Source: an uncultured Nitrospiraceae bacterium | Lineage (GTDB): Bacteria; Nitrospirota; Thermodesulfovibrionia; Thermodesulfovibrionales; SM23-35 | Length of the DNA: 64,000 bases | Direction of reading: 5' to 3' | Assembly (NCBI GenBank): GCA_937138415.1 | Contig: CAKZPA010000011.1 | Span: 17,177 to 81,176, forward strand | In this document: positions 45,664 through 54,495 of the stretch, one piece after another | Layout: each line of letters begins with the position of its first letter | How positions within the stretch are numbered: position 1 is the stretch's first letter | Position numbers and translations under genes: made by a program | The notes under the pieces: model-generated | What the model was told of the DNA's origin: nothing | The model's database searches: none | The model's input: the letters and a program-made list of their open reading frames with translations, nothing else

Positions 45664-46728
45664 ATGCCGAGTTCTGCGGGTGCGCATGCTATGACGATCC
45701 GACAACAGACGGAGGAGATCGAGAGAAACGTTCTTCACCCGAAAGCGTGCCTGAGTTCCCGGAGCAGGGGCAGGGTCAAGCCCGAGGAAGAGGGAGAGAT
45801 CAGGACGTGTTTTCAACGCGACCGGGACAGGATCATCCATTCGAAAGCGTTCAGACGGCTCAAGCACAAAACGCAGGTGTTTCTTGCCCCGAAGGGCGAT
45901 CACTATCGGACGCGTCTCACGCACGTGCTCGAGGTCGCGCAGATCGCGCGGACGATCGCGAAGGCGTTGCGGCTGAACGAGGATCTCACGGAGGCGATCG
46001 CGCTCGGGCACGACCTGGGTCACACGCCGTTCGGCCACGCGGGAGAAGACATCCTGCGGGAGATACACCCGGGAGGGTTCGACCACTATAAGCAGAGCCT
46101 TCGGGTCGTGGATTTTCTCGAGAAAGGCGGGAAGGGATTGAACCTCACCTACGAGGTGAGGAACGGCATCCTCAAACATTCGAAGGGCAAAGGGTTGATC
46201 ATACCGGAAAAGAAGTCCGATCGGGCGGCGACCCTCGAAGGACAGGTCGTGCGCGTCTCGGACATCATCGCCTACGTCAATCACGATCTCGATGACGCCA
46301 TGAGGGCGGGTGTCATCAAGCACGGCGATATCCCCGGCATGGTAGTGCGGACGCTCGGCGATTCCCATGCCTTGCGGATCGATACGATGGTGAAAGACGT
46401 CGTCTATCAATCCCTGCGGGTGAAACTCGAAGCAATCCTGATGAGCGAAAAGATCCTGGCAGCGACGGTGCGTCTCAGGGATTTTCTCTACGAGAGGGTC
46501 TACGAGAGCGAACGTATCAAGGGGGAATTTCGCAAAGCCAGAAAGATTCTCCGCGATTTGTACGCATACTACCTCGAACACATGGAAGAGGTGTTCGTCG
46601 ACATCCCCCGAGAAGAAAAATTGAACGAGCATCGGATGGTCTGCGACTTTATCGCCGGGATGACGGACAGATTCGCTTTGATGACGTACGAGCGGCTCTT
46701 CCTCCCGCAGCAGTGGATGGTGCTGTAA
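45664..46728 (+). CDS. dgt: Deoxyguanosinetriphosphate triphosphohydrolase-like protein
   Basis: A 354-residue HD-domain dNTPase of the Dgt-like family, which hydrolyses dNTPs to nucleoside and triphosphate and helps balance nucleotide pools. Metal ligands are His in [14 protein letters not shown] and His-Asp in [14 protein letters not shown], and the family stretch [15 protein letters not shown] precedes them. The ATG at 45664 lies just after a GAGGAGG site (slightly close); ATG 45691 is an alternative. The frame is open 39 codons further upstream. Confidence 0.92.
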   Translation: MPSSAGAHAMTIRQQTEEIERNVLHPKACLSSRSRGRVKPEEEGEIRTCFQRDRDRIIHSKAFRRLKHKTQVFLAPKGDHYRTRLTHVLEVAQIARTIAKALRLNEDLTEAIALGHDLGHTPFGHAGEDILREIHPGGFDHYKQSLRVVDFLEKGGKGLNLTYEVRNGILKHSKGKGLIIPEKKSDRAATLEGQVVRVSDIIAYVNHDLDDAMRAGVIKHGDIPGMVVRTLGDSHALRIDTMVKDVVYQSLRVKLEAILMSEKILAATVRLRDFLYERVYESERIKGEFRKARKILRDLYAYYLEHMEEVFVDIPREEKLNEHRMVCDFIAGMTDRFALMTYERLFLPQQWMVL

Positions 46729-46849
46729 ACGGGAACAGAGTGGTCATTGCTCGCGCCATGGCGGGTCTGGCCGATTTCCACGGCGTCCGCACGGCGAGCG
46801 TTTGTAGAGAAAGCAGCATCTTAACTTTTTTTCAGCTCTTATCATATGC

Positions 46850-46878
46850 TTAAGACTTTTTGAGAAATGTAGTATAAT
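46850..46878 (+). promoter_or_regulatory. Promoter of the XRE regulator, probably leaderless
   Basis: A -35-like TTAAGA (46850-46855), 17-base spacer and perfect TATAAT (46873-46878). The start codon at 46887 is only 8 bases after the -10 box, so the transcript would begin at or within 2-3 bases of the ATG, with no ribosome site. A quasi-palindrome TTATCATATGCTTAA (46839-46853) overlaps the -35 and resembles the TTAGCATATGCTAA site at 14774, which suggests autoregulation. Confidence 0.55.
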
Positions 46879-46886
46879 AGAGCCGT

Positions 46887-47492
46887 ATGTCATTCGGAGA
46901 AGAACTGCGAAATATCATGAAGGCCGAGGGAGTGAAGGCGGTCACGCTTGCACGCCGAATGGGCGTGAGCTGCGCCTATATCAGTCAGTTGCTCACGGGC
47001 ATCAGAAAGCCCGGCAGGGAAACGCTCCTGAAACTTTCGAAAGCGCTCGAGGTTCCTCCGGAGCGTCTCCTCATGATCGAGTCCGACATCTCGTTGACGA
47101 CAAAAATACCGAGGAAAGTCCCGGTGCTCCATGAGGCACAGCTGCGTGAGTGGTCGGCCGAAGCGGACACGACGGTGCCTTCCGTGACCTCGCACATATT
47201 CGAGTATGCGGCGACCGACGATCCGAACGCCTTTTACATAACCCGGAAGGGACTGCTCTCCTGCTGCGGACTCGACATGTGCGATCTCTTTCTGGTCGAA
47301 CCGACAAAGAGCGTCGAGAATGGAAACACGGTCCTCGTGCGAACGCCGCGCGGTTTTTCGATCAGGAAATTTATCGTGAGGGATGCCCTGACCGTTCTCG
47401 TGAGCGATGTCGAAGAGCCCATCGTAAGCGCTGGCCCGCCCGGTGAAGACGTGAAATACTACCGGGTCAGCCAGTGCATTAAGAAGTTATAA
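46887..47492 (+). CDS. XRE-family regulator with S24/LexA-like C-terminal domain
   Basis: A 201-residue transcription factor. Residues 6-62 are an XRE helix-turn-helix (TLARRMGVSCAYISQLLTGI); residues 110-200 align with the LexA/S24 fold (CDLFLVEPTKSVENGNTVLV and SIRKFIV). Where self-cleaving members have the catalytic Ser-Met, this protein has Leu-Leu, so autocleavage is unlikely, although Lys161 sits where the catalytic Lys would be. Instead it has cysteines at 126, 127 and 132 (LSCCGLDMCDLF), possibly a redox or metal sensor. The transcript looks leaderless. Its neighbours dgt and the GTPase give no direct function. Confidence 0.8.
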   Translation: MSFGEELRNIMKAEGVKAVTLARRMGVSCAYISQLLTGIRKPGRETLLKLSKALEVPPERLLMIESDISLTTKIPRKVPVLHEAQLREWSAEADTTVPSVTSHIFEYAATDDPNAFYITRKGLLSCCGLDMCDLFLVEPTKSVENGNTVLVRTPRGFSIRKFIVRDALTVLVSDVEEPIVSAGPPGEDVKYYRVSQCIKKL

Positions 47493-47739
47493 TTTACCGT
47501 CATTCCCCCAAGATGAGAGAACCGATCTGCCTAGATGCCCCGTAAACACCATGATTCGACGAGTCGATTGCATGACACGCCTCGTTTCGATGACGGGCGG
47601 ATTCCCGTGGCGCTCATACGCCTCATCGTAAAAGCAGGCGCTGATTATTTTACACGGTACCGCCGTAGTGTTTCTCCGGCATCCGCATGCGCGTGTTGAA
47701 GAATAGTGGGCGGCACGGAATCATTTTATTTCCCGGACC

Positions 47740-47768
47740 TTGACTTTATAATTAGCGTCTGCTAATAT
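47740..47768 (+). promoter_or_regulatory. Promoter with overlapping TTAGC-N4-GCTAA operator
   Basis: -35 TTGACT (47740-47745), 17-base spacer and extended -10 TGC-TAATAT (-10 hexamer 47763-47768). The palindrome TTAGCGTCTGCTAA (47752-47765) covers the spacer end and part of the -10 box. Geometry and sequence match the site in front of pilin cluster 1 (14771-14799): in both, TTAGC-N4-GCTAATATAC is read in the direction of transcription. Confidence 0.65.
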
Positions 47769-47775
47769 ACTATCA

Positions 47776-47840
47776 TCTTTTTATTGTAGCTCCCCCCACT
47801 GATGGTGGCAGGGGCGTGTGCATCCTGCCACCATCTTTTT
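47776..47840 (+). ncRNA. Candidate short RNA or transcription attenuator
   Basis: If transcription starts about 7 bases after the -10 box at 47763-47768, it would end at the hairpin below, giving an RNA of about 65 bases. It contains a run of six C residues (47792-47797) before the hairpin. It could be a free small RNA or a leader that controls readthrough into the GTPase gene at 47889. No known RNA family is recognised. Confidence 0.35.
47801..47840 (+). terminator. Strong intrinsic terminator
   Basis: A perfect 12-base-pair stem: GATGGTGGCAGG (47801-47812) with CCTGCCACCATC (47824-47835), an 11-base loop, then TTTTT (47836-47840). The T-run on one side only fixes the direction as plus. Confidence 0.85.
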
Positions 47841-47888
47841 CCCCCTTACGATCTTTTTCTTCCGGAATGCATTGGATATAATGGAGTC

Positions 47889-48881
47889 ATGCCGGCCAAT
47901 CTTCCGCCCGAATACTTCGAGGCAGAAAAGAGATACAAACAGGCGGCAACTCTCCAAGAAAGAATTGCCGCGCTCGAAAATCTTCTCGCGACGATTCCAA
48001 AGCACAAAGGGACCGACAAGCTGCGGGCCGATTTCCGCAGGCGGCTTTCCCAGCTCAGGAAAGATGCCGTCAGCCGAAGAAAGAGCGGGCGGAGCGATCT
48101 CTACGTCGTCCAGAGAGAGGGAGCAGCACAGATCGCGTTCGTCGGGTTTCCGAATTCCGGGAAATCATCTCTCCTTGCTTGCCTGACGAATGCCAATCCT
48201 GTGATCGCGGACTACCCGATTTCGACGGTGACGCCGCTGCCGGGCATGATGCCGTTCGAGGATATCCAATTGCAGCTCGTCGACCTCCCGCCGATCGGGA
48301 ATGAATCGACCGACGGCTGGGTTTCCGGCATCCTGCGGTATGCCAATGCCCTTCTCCTCGTGGTCGATCTCACGGAAGACCCCGATATCCAAGTGGAACT
48401 CCTCATAGACCAGCTCAGGAGCTGGAATATTCATCTCGTGCCGAAAACCGACTCCGGCGGTCCCGTGCGGAGCGGTCCGGCCGGAGTGTCGAAAAAGGCT
48501 CTGATCGCCGCGAACAAGAGAGACCTCGATCCTAATGATCGATCATTCTCTGCGCTGGAAAACCGATACGGACAGGAATATCCCTGCATCGGTGTGTCGG
48601 CGAAGAAGAAGGAACATCTCGAAGAACTGAAGAGAGCCCTCTTTGACATTTCCGGCGTGATACGGGTCTATGCGAAGCCCCCTGGGAAAGACCCGGATCT
48701 TTCAATGCCTTTTACCATTCCGACGGGTTCCACCATTCTCGATCTCGCGAGCTTTATCCACAAGGATTTCATGTTTCATCTCAAGTATGCCCGCGTGTGG
48801 GGTTCGGCGAAATTCGACGGCCAGCGGGTGGAAAAGAGCTACGTCTTAAAAGACAGAGATATCGTCGAGCTGAACGCCTGA
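47889..48881 (+). CDS. DRG/Obg-type GTPase with TGS domain
   Basis: A 330-residue GTPase of the DRG/Obg-like group. A helical N-terminus (about residues 8-65) resembles the DRG helical region; G1 is GFPNSGKSS (86-94), then YPISTVTP (switch I), DLPPI (G3) and NKRD (G4). The C-terminal 75 residues are a TGS domain, as in DRG and YchF/GTPases that bind the ribosome. It lacks the glycine-rich Obg fold, so it is not ObgE. The ATG at 47889 has a GGAG site; the frame extends upstream through the terminator hairpin by chance. DRG-type proteins are commonest in archaea and eukaryotes. Confidence 0.85.
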   Translation: MPANLPPEYFEAEKRYKQAATLQERIAALENLLATIPKHKGTDKLRADFRRRLSQLRKDAVSRRKSGRSDLYVVQREGAAQIAFVGFPNSGKSSLLACLTNANPVIADYPISTVTPLPGMMPFEDIQLQLVDLPPIGNESTDGWVSGILRYANALLLVVDLTEDPDIQVELLIDQLRSWNIHLVPKTDSGGPVRSGPAGVSKKALIAANKRDLDPNDRSFSALENRYGQEYPCIGVSAKKKEHLEELKRALFDISGVIRVYAKPPGKDPDLSMPFTIPTGSTILDLASFIHKDFMFHLKYARVWGSAKFDGQRVEKSYVLKDRDIVELNA

Positions 48882-48923
48882 AGGGACGGTTTGCCTCTGC
48901 CTCTGCATCCGTTCGCGGACCGC

Positions 48924-51332
48924 TTATTCCCGCTCGGCCACTTTGCCGATACTGACGACTTTATCGTCGCCTTCAACGTCCATGAGCTTCACGCCTTGCG
49001 TGTTCCGTCCGTGAAGGGATATATTGCCAGCGACGGTTCTGATAAGCTTCCCCGCACCGGTGATCATTACGACCTCGTCCTCGTCCCGAACTTGCATGAG
49101 GCCGACGGCGTTGCCGCCTCTTTCGGTGATCTTGATCGAGATAACGCCTTTTCCGCCGCGACTCTGGACGGGATACTCCTCGATCTTTGACCGCTTCCCG
49201 AGCCCTTTTTCCGTTACCGTCAGGATCGCCGTCTTCTCCGCTGCAACCTCGGCCGAGACGACCTCATCGCCCTTCGTGAGACGGATCCCTTTGACTCCCT
49301 TCGCGGCGCGGCCCATATCGCGAACGTCTTCCTCGTTGAAACGGATGGAGAGGCCTTTTTTTGTGCCGATGATGAGATCACTCTTGCCGTCAGTTTTCCT
49401 CACTGCGATCAGTTCATCGCCCTCCTCGAGGGTGATCGCAATGATTCCTTTCCCACGCGGGTTGCTGTACCGCTCGAGGGCCGTCTTCTTGACTAACCCC
49501 TTCTTTGTAAAGAGAACGAGATATCCTTCCTTGAACGAGCGTACGGGAAGCGCAGTCGTGATGCGTTCTCCTTCAAACAGCGCAAGCAGGTTGACGAGCG
49601 CCTTCCCCTTCGCCGCGCGACCTGCCTCCGGAATCTGGTACACTTTCAGCCAGTAGAGTCTGCCGAGGTTCGAGAAGAAGAGCATATAGTCGTGGGTGGC
49701 ACCGATGAAGAGCTCGCTCACGTAATCTTCCTCTTTCGTCTCCATGCCGATGAGTCCCTTCCCGCCTCTCCGCTGACTCCGGTACGCGCTCAAAGGATTT
49801 CTCTTGATGTATCCCTGGTGGGAGAGGGTGATGACCATCTCTTCGTCGGTGATCAGGTCTTCCATCGTGATCTCTTTCGTCTCCGCAGTGATTTCGGTCT
49901 TCCTCTCGTCCGCGTAGCGGGCCCGTATGTCGAGGAGTTCCTCCTTGATGATCTGCCAGACGAGGGCTTCGCTTTCGAGTATCACCTTCAATCGCGCGAT
50001 CTCCTTGAGCGTGTCGGTATAGTCCCTGACGATTTTTTCTCTCTCGAGCCCCGTCAGTCTCTGGAGCTTCATATCGAGAATGGCGTGCGCCTGTATCTCC
50101 GACAGGGGGTACTCCGACATCAACCCCTTCTTCGCTTCCTCCGGGGTCTTCGAATTCCGGATGAGCGCGATGATCGCATCGAGGTGATCGATGGCAATTT
50201 TTAATCCTTCGAGAATATGGGCTTTTTCCTCGGCTTTTTTCAGTTCGAAGCGCGTTCTCCTCAAGACGACATCGCGCCTGTGCTGGAGGAAGTGGTTGAG
50301 CAGCCGCTTGAGGGTGAGGATCCGCGGCTGACCGTTCACGAGGGCGAGGAGGATGATGCCGAAGGTCGACTCCATCTGTGTATGCTTGTAGAGGTTGTTG
50401 AGAATCACCTGCGCCATCTCACCCCTCTTCAGCTCGAGGACGATCCGTATCCCGTCGCGGTCCGACTCGTCCCTCAATTCCGATATCCCCTCGATCACTT
50501 TGTCGCGGATCAGTTCCGCGATCTTCTCGATCAGGCGGGCTTTATTCACCTGGTACGGGAGTTCCGTGACGATAATGTTTTCGCCGCCGCGGTGCTCGCG
50601 TTCGATCCTCGCCTTCGCCCTGACCTTAATGAGGCCTTTTCCCTCGTTGTACGCCTGCATAATCCCGTCAACGCCGTGGATGATGCCGCCGGTCGGAAAG
50701 TCCGGACCCTTGATCGATTGCATGAGGTCCTTCAGGGTCGCGTCGGGATTGTCGATCAGCCCGACGAGGCCGTCGATGATCTCGCCGAGATTGTGCGGCG
50801 GAATATTCGTCGCCATGCCGACGGCGATACCCGAGGAACCGTTGATGAGAAGGTTCGGAATGCGCGACGGGAGGACGAGCGGTTCCTCTGTCGTCTCGTC
50901 GAAATTCGGTATGAAGTCGACCGTATTCTTGTCAATGTCGGCGAGCAGCTCCTCTGCGATGGGCGCAAGCCGAGCCTCCGTGTACCGATACGCGGCGGCC
51001 GGGTCGCCATCCACCGAGCCGAAGTTCCCCTGGCCGTCCACGAGCGGATAGCGCATGTTGAAATCTTGCGCGAGTCTCACGAGCGCGTCGTAGACGGCGG
51101 TGTCTCCGTGGGGGTGGTATTTCTTCAGGACTTCGCCGACGACGCCCGCCGATTTCGAGTATTTTCTGCCCGGCAGGAGCCCTTCCCGGAACATCGCGTA
51201 GAGGATTCTCCGCTGCACCGGTTTCAGGCCGTCCCTCACTTCGGGGAGCGCCCGGCCAATGATGACGCTCATCGCGTAATCGAGATAGGACCCCTTCATT
51301 TCTTCTTCGATGCTGATCGGTATCTTTGCCAT
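48924..51332 (-). CDS. gyrA: DNA gyrase subunit A
   Basis: An 802-residue GyrA, the DNA-breaking subunit of gyrase. The catalytic tyrosine is in [13 protein letters not shown], the quinolone-resistance region reads [15 protein letters not shown] (Thr at the usual Ser83 position, Asp at 87), and the gyrase-specific GyrA box QRRGGKG is in the C-terminal pinwheel (about residue 530), so this is gyrase and not ParC. gyrB is not in the window. It is followed convergently by the GTPase gene, 42 bases away. Confidence 0.97.
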   Translation of the reverse strand: MAKIPISIEEEMKGSYLDYAMSVIIGRALPEVRDGLKPVQRRILYAMFREGLLPGRKYSKSAGVVGEVLKKYHPHGDTAVYDALVRLAQDFNMRYPLVDGQGNFGSVDGDPAAAYRYTEARLAPIAEELLADIDKNTVDFIPNFDETTEEPLVLPSRIPNLLINGSSGIAVGMATNIPPHNLGEIIDGLVGLIDNPDATLKDLMQSIKGPDFPTGGIIHGVDGIMQAYNEGKGLIKVRAKARIEREHRGGENIIVTELPYQVNKARLIEKIAELIRDKVIEGISELRDESDRDGIRIVLELKRGEMAQVILNNLYKHTQMESTFGIILLALVNGQPRILTLKRLLNHFLQHRRDVVLRRTRFELKKAEEKAHILEGLKIAIDHLDAIIALIRNSKTPEEAKKGLMSEYPLSEIQAHAILDMKLQRLTGLEREKIVRDYTDTLKEIARLKVILESEALVWQIIKEELLDIRARYADERKTEITAETKEITMEDLITDEEMVITLSHQGYIKRNPLSAYRSQRRGGKGLIGMETKEEDYVSELFIGATHDYMLFFSNLGRLYWLKVYQIPEAGRAAKGKALVNLLALFEGERITTALPVRSFKEGYLVLFTKKGLVKKTALERYSNPRGKGIIAITLEEGDELIAVRKTDGKSDLIIGTKKGLSIRFNEEDVRDMGRAAKGVKGIRLTKGDEVVSAEVAAEKTAILTVTEKGLGKRSKIEEYPVQSRGGKGVISIKITERGGNAVGLMQVRDEDEVVMITGAGKLIRTVAGNISLHGRNTQGVKLMDVEGDDKVVSIGKVAERE

Positions 51333-51411
51333 GAAATCTCCTCGTTAGGGTAAAAACAATCGTTATTTTACCATATTGCTTTTTCGACACACAGGAAATA
51401 TAATTAAGCGT

Positions 51412-52947
51412 ATGCTATCGAGAACGCTCAGCGCGAGCATCATCGGCATCGATGCGCACATCGTCGACGTGGAGGTGGACATCGCATCACGAGGATTGCC
51501 CTACTTTTCCATGGTCGGGCTCCCGGATACGGCGGTGAAGGAATCAAAGGATCGGGTGCGGGCTGCCCTCAAGAATACGGGCTTTTATTTTCCGCTTAAA
51601 CAAATTACGGTAAACCTCGCGCCCGCGGACCTGAAGAAGGAAGGTTCCGCGTTCGATCTGCCGATCGCCATCGGGATTCTCATCGCGGAGGGAGTCCTCG
51701 AAGCGTCGTCCGTCGATGGATACCTCTTTACGGGGGAACTCTCGCTGAACGGCGCCATTAAGCCGGTGCGCGGCGCCCTCTCCATGGCGGTTAGAGCGCG
51801 CGAACTCGGCTTTAAAGGAGTGATCCTCCCGAAAGAGAACGCGCCCGAGGCGGCGGTGGTCAGGAATGTCGCGGTCTTCGGCATGGAGAGTCTCCCCGAT
51901 GTCATCGAATTCCTGCGGGACGGGAACATGCGAAATCCTTACGAAGTGGATGTAAATGCGGCGATGCGCGAAAGTTCCGTCTACGAAGACGATTTCATGG
52001 ACGTCCGTGGGCAGGAGCACGCGAAGCGGGCCTTTGAAGTCGCGGCCGCCGGAGGCCACAATATTCTCATGATCGGGCCGCCGGGGTCCGGCAAGACGAT
52101 GCTCGCGCGGAGGCTGCCCACGATTTTACCGGGCATGACGTTCGGCGAAGCGCTCGAGACGACGAAGATACACAGTGTCGCCGGACTGCTCGCCGACGGG
52201 CAGTCGCTCCTCGCGATCCGCCCGTTTCGCTGCCCTCACCACACGATATCGGACGTCGCCTTGATCGGCGGCGGCCAGACGCCGAAACCCGGGGAAGTCA
52301 GTCTCGCGCACAACGGCGTCCTTTTCCTCGACGAGCTTCCCGAATTCAAGAGGAATGTCCTCGAAGTCCTCCGTCAGCCGCTCGAAAACGGCGAGGTGAC
52401 CGTATCGAGGGCGGTGGCGTCGATCACGTATCCGTCATCGTTCATGCTCGTGAGTGCGATGAACCCCTGCCCCTGCGGGTATTTCGGCGACACGCGCCAC
52501 CAGTGCACGTGCACGCCGGGACAGGTGCACCGTTACCGGCATAAAGTCTCGGGCCCCCTCATGGACCGGATCGACATCCACATCGAAGTGCCCGCCGTGC
52601 CGTATAAGGAGCTGTCGAGTCAGTATTCGGGAGAGCCCTCGGAAAGGATCAGGCAGCGGGTGGTTGCCGCGCGGGAGAGACAGCTCGAACGCTACAGAAG
52701 CGAGAAGAAGATCTATGCCAACGGACAGATGAAGATGCGGCACCTCAAGAAATTTTGCACCCTGAACCTCGAAGCGCAGACGCTGCTCGATACCGCGATG
52801 CAGAAACTGGGTCTTTCAGCGCGGGCATATACGAGAATCCTAAAGGTGTCCCGGACGATCGCGGACCTCGACAGAGCCGAGGATATCCATGCGCACCACG
52901 TTGCGGAGGCGATTCAGTACCGGACGCTCGACAGAGGGGTGTTGTGA
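51412..52947 (+). CDS. comM: ComM/YifB family AAA+ helicase
   Basis: A 511-residue Mg-chelatase-like AAA+ protein of the YifB/ComM family; ComM is a branch-migration helicase that extends integration of transforming DNA. It has an N-terminal Lon-like domain (VEVDIASRGLPYFSMVGLPD), Walker A MIGPPGSGKTMLARRLP (about residue 221), FLDELPEF as Walker B, and a C-terminal chelatase domain with CPCGYFGD. The ATG at 51412 matches the family N-terminus. With dprA and type IV pili this makes competence plausible. A hairpin at 53007-53036 may end the transcript. Confidence 0.93.
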   Translation: MLSRTLSASIIGIDAHIVDVEVDIASRGLPYFSMVGLPDTAVKESKDRVRAALKNTGFYFPLKQITVNLAPADLKKEGSAFDLPIAIGILIAEGVLEASSVDGYLFTGELSLNGAIKPVRGALSMAVRARELGFKGVILPKENAPEAAVVRNVAVFGMESLPDVIEFLRDGNMRNPYEVDVNAAMRESSVYEDDFMDVRGQEHAKRAFEVAAAGGHNILMIGPPGSGKTMLARRLPTILPGMTFGEALETTKIHSVAGLLADGQSLLAIRPFRCPHHTISDVALIGGGQTPKPGEVSLAHNGVLFLDELPEFKRNVLEVLRQPLENGEVTVSRAVASITYPSSFMLVSAMNPCPCGYFGDTRHQCTCTPGQVHRYRHKVSGPLMDRIDIHIEVPAVPYKELSSQYSGEPSERIRQRVVAARERQLERYRSEKKIYANGQMKMRHLKKFCTLNLEAQTLLDTAMQKLGLSARAYTRILKVSRTIADLDRAEDIHAHHVAEAIQYRTLDRGVL

Positions 52948-53006
52948 AGACCGCACATCGATCGTCTCGTTCAAGTTCTGCGGAACTTCAGTGGGCTTAA
53001 CTCACC

Positions 53007-53036
53007 GGCACGAAACAACCGGTATTCGTTCGTGCC
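53007..53036 (+). terminator. Possible terminator after comM
   Basis: An 8-base-pair stem GGCACGAA / TTCGTGCC (53007-53014, 53029-53036) followed by TTTA. The T-run is short, so it is a weak call. It faces the converging pilin gene that ends at 53062. Confidence 0.4.
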
Positions 53037-53061
53037 TTTATGGAGGCAAAATCGTTAGACG

Positions 53062-53529
53062 TTAAAAGTTCCGGTTATTGTTGCAGTCGATCATGAATAT
53101 GTCACCCGCGACCCGGGTGCCTGTGTTGCCGAATGCTGACGCCCTGAAACAGGGAGTTTGAGCATTACCATCAAGATTGATATTTTGCTCCACACAGTAA
53201 CTGTAGCTCGTGTCATTGCCCGGCTTGAAGCCCCTGAGTGCATTATTTGGATCACCATTGCCAGTCTGTATGGCGTCTATATTATCTGGATTATCTGCGG
53301 CACAGGTTCCTAAATCAATAGTATATACGCCATTATCAGCAAAAAACTGTTCTTCAAGCAATCTGAGATTCTGAAGGTTGCTAAGTGCTTCGGCTCTGGC
53401 TGCCCTTTTCTGTTGTCCGAGATAGGTAGGCACCGCGATTGCCAATAGGGTTGCGAGAATAGAAACGACGATAAGAAGTTCCACCAGGGTAAAGCCTTTG
53501 TTTGATATAATAGAAATGTTATTTTTCAC
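53062..53529 (-). CDS. Type IV pilin, second
   Basis: A 155-residue type IVa pilin. The processing site is NKG-FTLVELLIVVSILATL (Glu5 present) after a 12-residue leader, and the helix continues IAVPTYLGQQKRAARAEALS. The globular part has four cysteines (GTCAAD, SYCVEQ, TPCFRA, IDCNNN) and many Asn residues. It is divergent from the upstream pilin in sequence but shares the leader and helix. A perfect hairpin terminator (53568-53603) separates it from the pilin gene upstream, so it either needs its own promoter or depends on readthrough. Confidence 0.9.
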   Translation of the reverse strand: MKNNISIISNKGFTLVELLIVVSILATLLAIAVPTYLGQQKRAARAEALSNLQNLRLLEEQFFADNGVYTIDLGTCAADNPDNIDAIQTGNGDPNNALRGFKPGNDTSYSYCVEQNINLDGNAQTPCFRASAFGNTGTRVAGDIFMIDCNNNRNF

Positions 53530-53567
53530 GTTATTATAACCACCAAGGTATGATTGATTAAACTGCT

Positions 53568-53603
53568 AAAAAAGGAAGAGGGGGGACCCCCTCTTCCTTT
53601 TTT
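53568..53603 (-). terminator. Bidirectional terminator between the two pilin genes
   Basis: A 17-base-pair inverted repeat, AAAAAAGGAAGAGGGGG (53568-53584) against CCCCCTCTTCCTTTTTT (53587-53603), with A-run and T-run on either side so it can act in both directions. It lies 5 bases after the stop codon of the first pilin. Confidence 0.85.
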
Positions 53604-53608
53604 CAAAT

Positions 53609-54145
53609 TTACTCGATACTTACGGTCTTACTTGCAACAACACCATCATCTTCCTTGTTGCTGAATCCCTGAATAAGAAGTGTGCTTGCATCAGCTAGCG
53701 TTATGATTATCTGGCCCGACCCAGCAGCAGCAGCGGCATCAAAAAGGCATAAGTCTCCACCCCAGGGTGACCTGGTATCATAACCCGGAGAAGTTGTGTC
53801 ACCCTTGCCGCCGGGAGTGCACATCAAGGCCATATAAGCTGCAGGAATAGCTTCGATGGTTTCCGGTCTTGCTTCATCATCAGCAGCAGTCAAAATTCCG
53901 TTTCCATCGAAGTCAGTCGTCATAGACTCCTGTTTCAGTACGGTTTCCATCCAGCTGCGAAGATCTTTTGACGACTGATCAACAGAAGTTTGAATGGACC
54001 TAATTTTAGCTCTTTGCTGCTGGCCGAGATATGCCGGCACAGCGATGGCTGCGAGGATACCGATAATCGCTACGACGATCAGGAGTTCAATGAGGGTGAA
54101 CCCTCTTTCGTCCCTTTTCTTCATCTGTGCAACTGTCTTGAACAT
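53609..54145 (-). CDS. pilA: Major type IV pilin (PilA-like)
   Basis: A 178-residue type IVa pilin with the processing site DERG-FTLIELLIVVAIIGIL (Glu5 present) after a 15-residue leader and the canonical PAYLGQQQRAK post-helix segment. Residues 78-89 read DFDGNGILTAAD, matching the EF-hand loop pattern DxDxNGxxxxxD, so calcium may bind. Two cysteines (MCTPGG, DLCLFD) are near the C-terminus. It has a strong AAGGAGG site, a sigma-54 promoter at 54288 and a terminator after its stop, so it is a single-gene, highly expressed unit, which fits the main pilus subunit. Confidence 0.92.
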   Translation of the reverse strand: MFKTVAQMKKRDERGFTLIELLIVVAIIGILAAIAVPAYLGQQQRAKIRSIQTSVDQSSKDLRSWMETVLKQESMTTDFDGNGILTAADDEARPETIEAIPAAYMALMCTPGGKGDTTSPGYDTRSPWGGDLCLFDAAAAAGSGQIIITLADASTLLIQGFSNKEDDGVVASKTVSIE

Positions 54146-54287
54146 TGTGTCTTCCTCCTTTTGATTGTCTCGCTCTTCCGAGCGGCTACAGTGTTTTCCC
54201 TGTTTACTGCCTACCGTGTACCGTCAACTGCTTCTTCAACCGTGCATCACCTCCTTCTCGTAATTTCTTCAGTTGCAGAATGAAGAA

Positions 54288-54302
54288 GCAAGGGCTGTGC
54301 CA
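54288..54302 (-). promoter_or_regulatory. Sigma-54 (-24/-12) promoter of the major pilin
   Basis: On the minus strand the sequence is TGGCACAGCCCTTGC, a perfect TGGCAC-N5-TTGC match. The start site would be near 54276, leaving a leader of about 130 bases before the pilin ATG. PilA is sigma-54 and PilR dependent in many bacteria. Confidence 0.85.
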
Positions 54303-54495
54303 ATCCTTGAAAATATGTGTGGCTTTGCAAAAGACACGGAAACATAAGGAGGAATCTGATGGTGGAGGGGAAAGATGGATGGATGACCCGCATCCGCACC
54401 ATGACGTCGCCTTGCAACTAAGGCCCTCTGGTGAGGTTTCGCTGACGGAAAATGTCAGAGGGGAGAACGCAGGGATAGCGCGTAAAGTCAACGAC

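Larger units (their letters stand above)
47493..47888 (+). other. Intergenic region with operator, promoter and terminator
   Basis: A 396-base region without a convincing protein gene. The first 240 bases show nothing I can name. From 47740 there is a strong promoter with an overlapping palindrome, and at 47801-47840 an intrinsic terminator, so the main product of that promoter may be a short RNA. The GTPase start codon lies 49 bases after the terminator, preceded by a GGAG site. Confidence 0.6.

Noticed and set aside
47889..48881. ObgE ribosome assembly GTPase
   Set aside because: The glycine-rich N-terminal Obg fold is missing; a DRG-like helical region and a C-terminal TGS domain are present instead.
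48924..51332. Topoisomerase IV subunit ParC
   Set aside because: The GyrA box QRRGGKG is present, which is specific to gyrase.
51412..52947. Magnesium chelatase (bacteriochlorophyll) subunit
   Set aside because: The Lon-like N-terminal domain and CPCGYFGD segment mark the ComM/YifB family, not a true chelatase.
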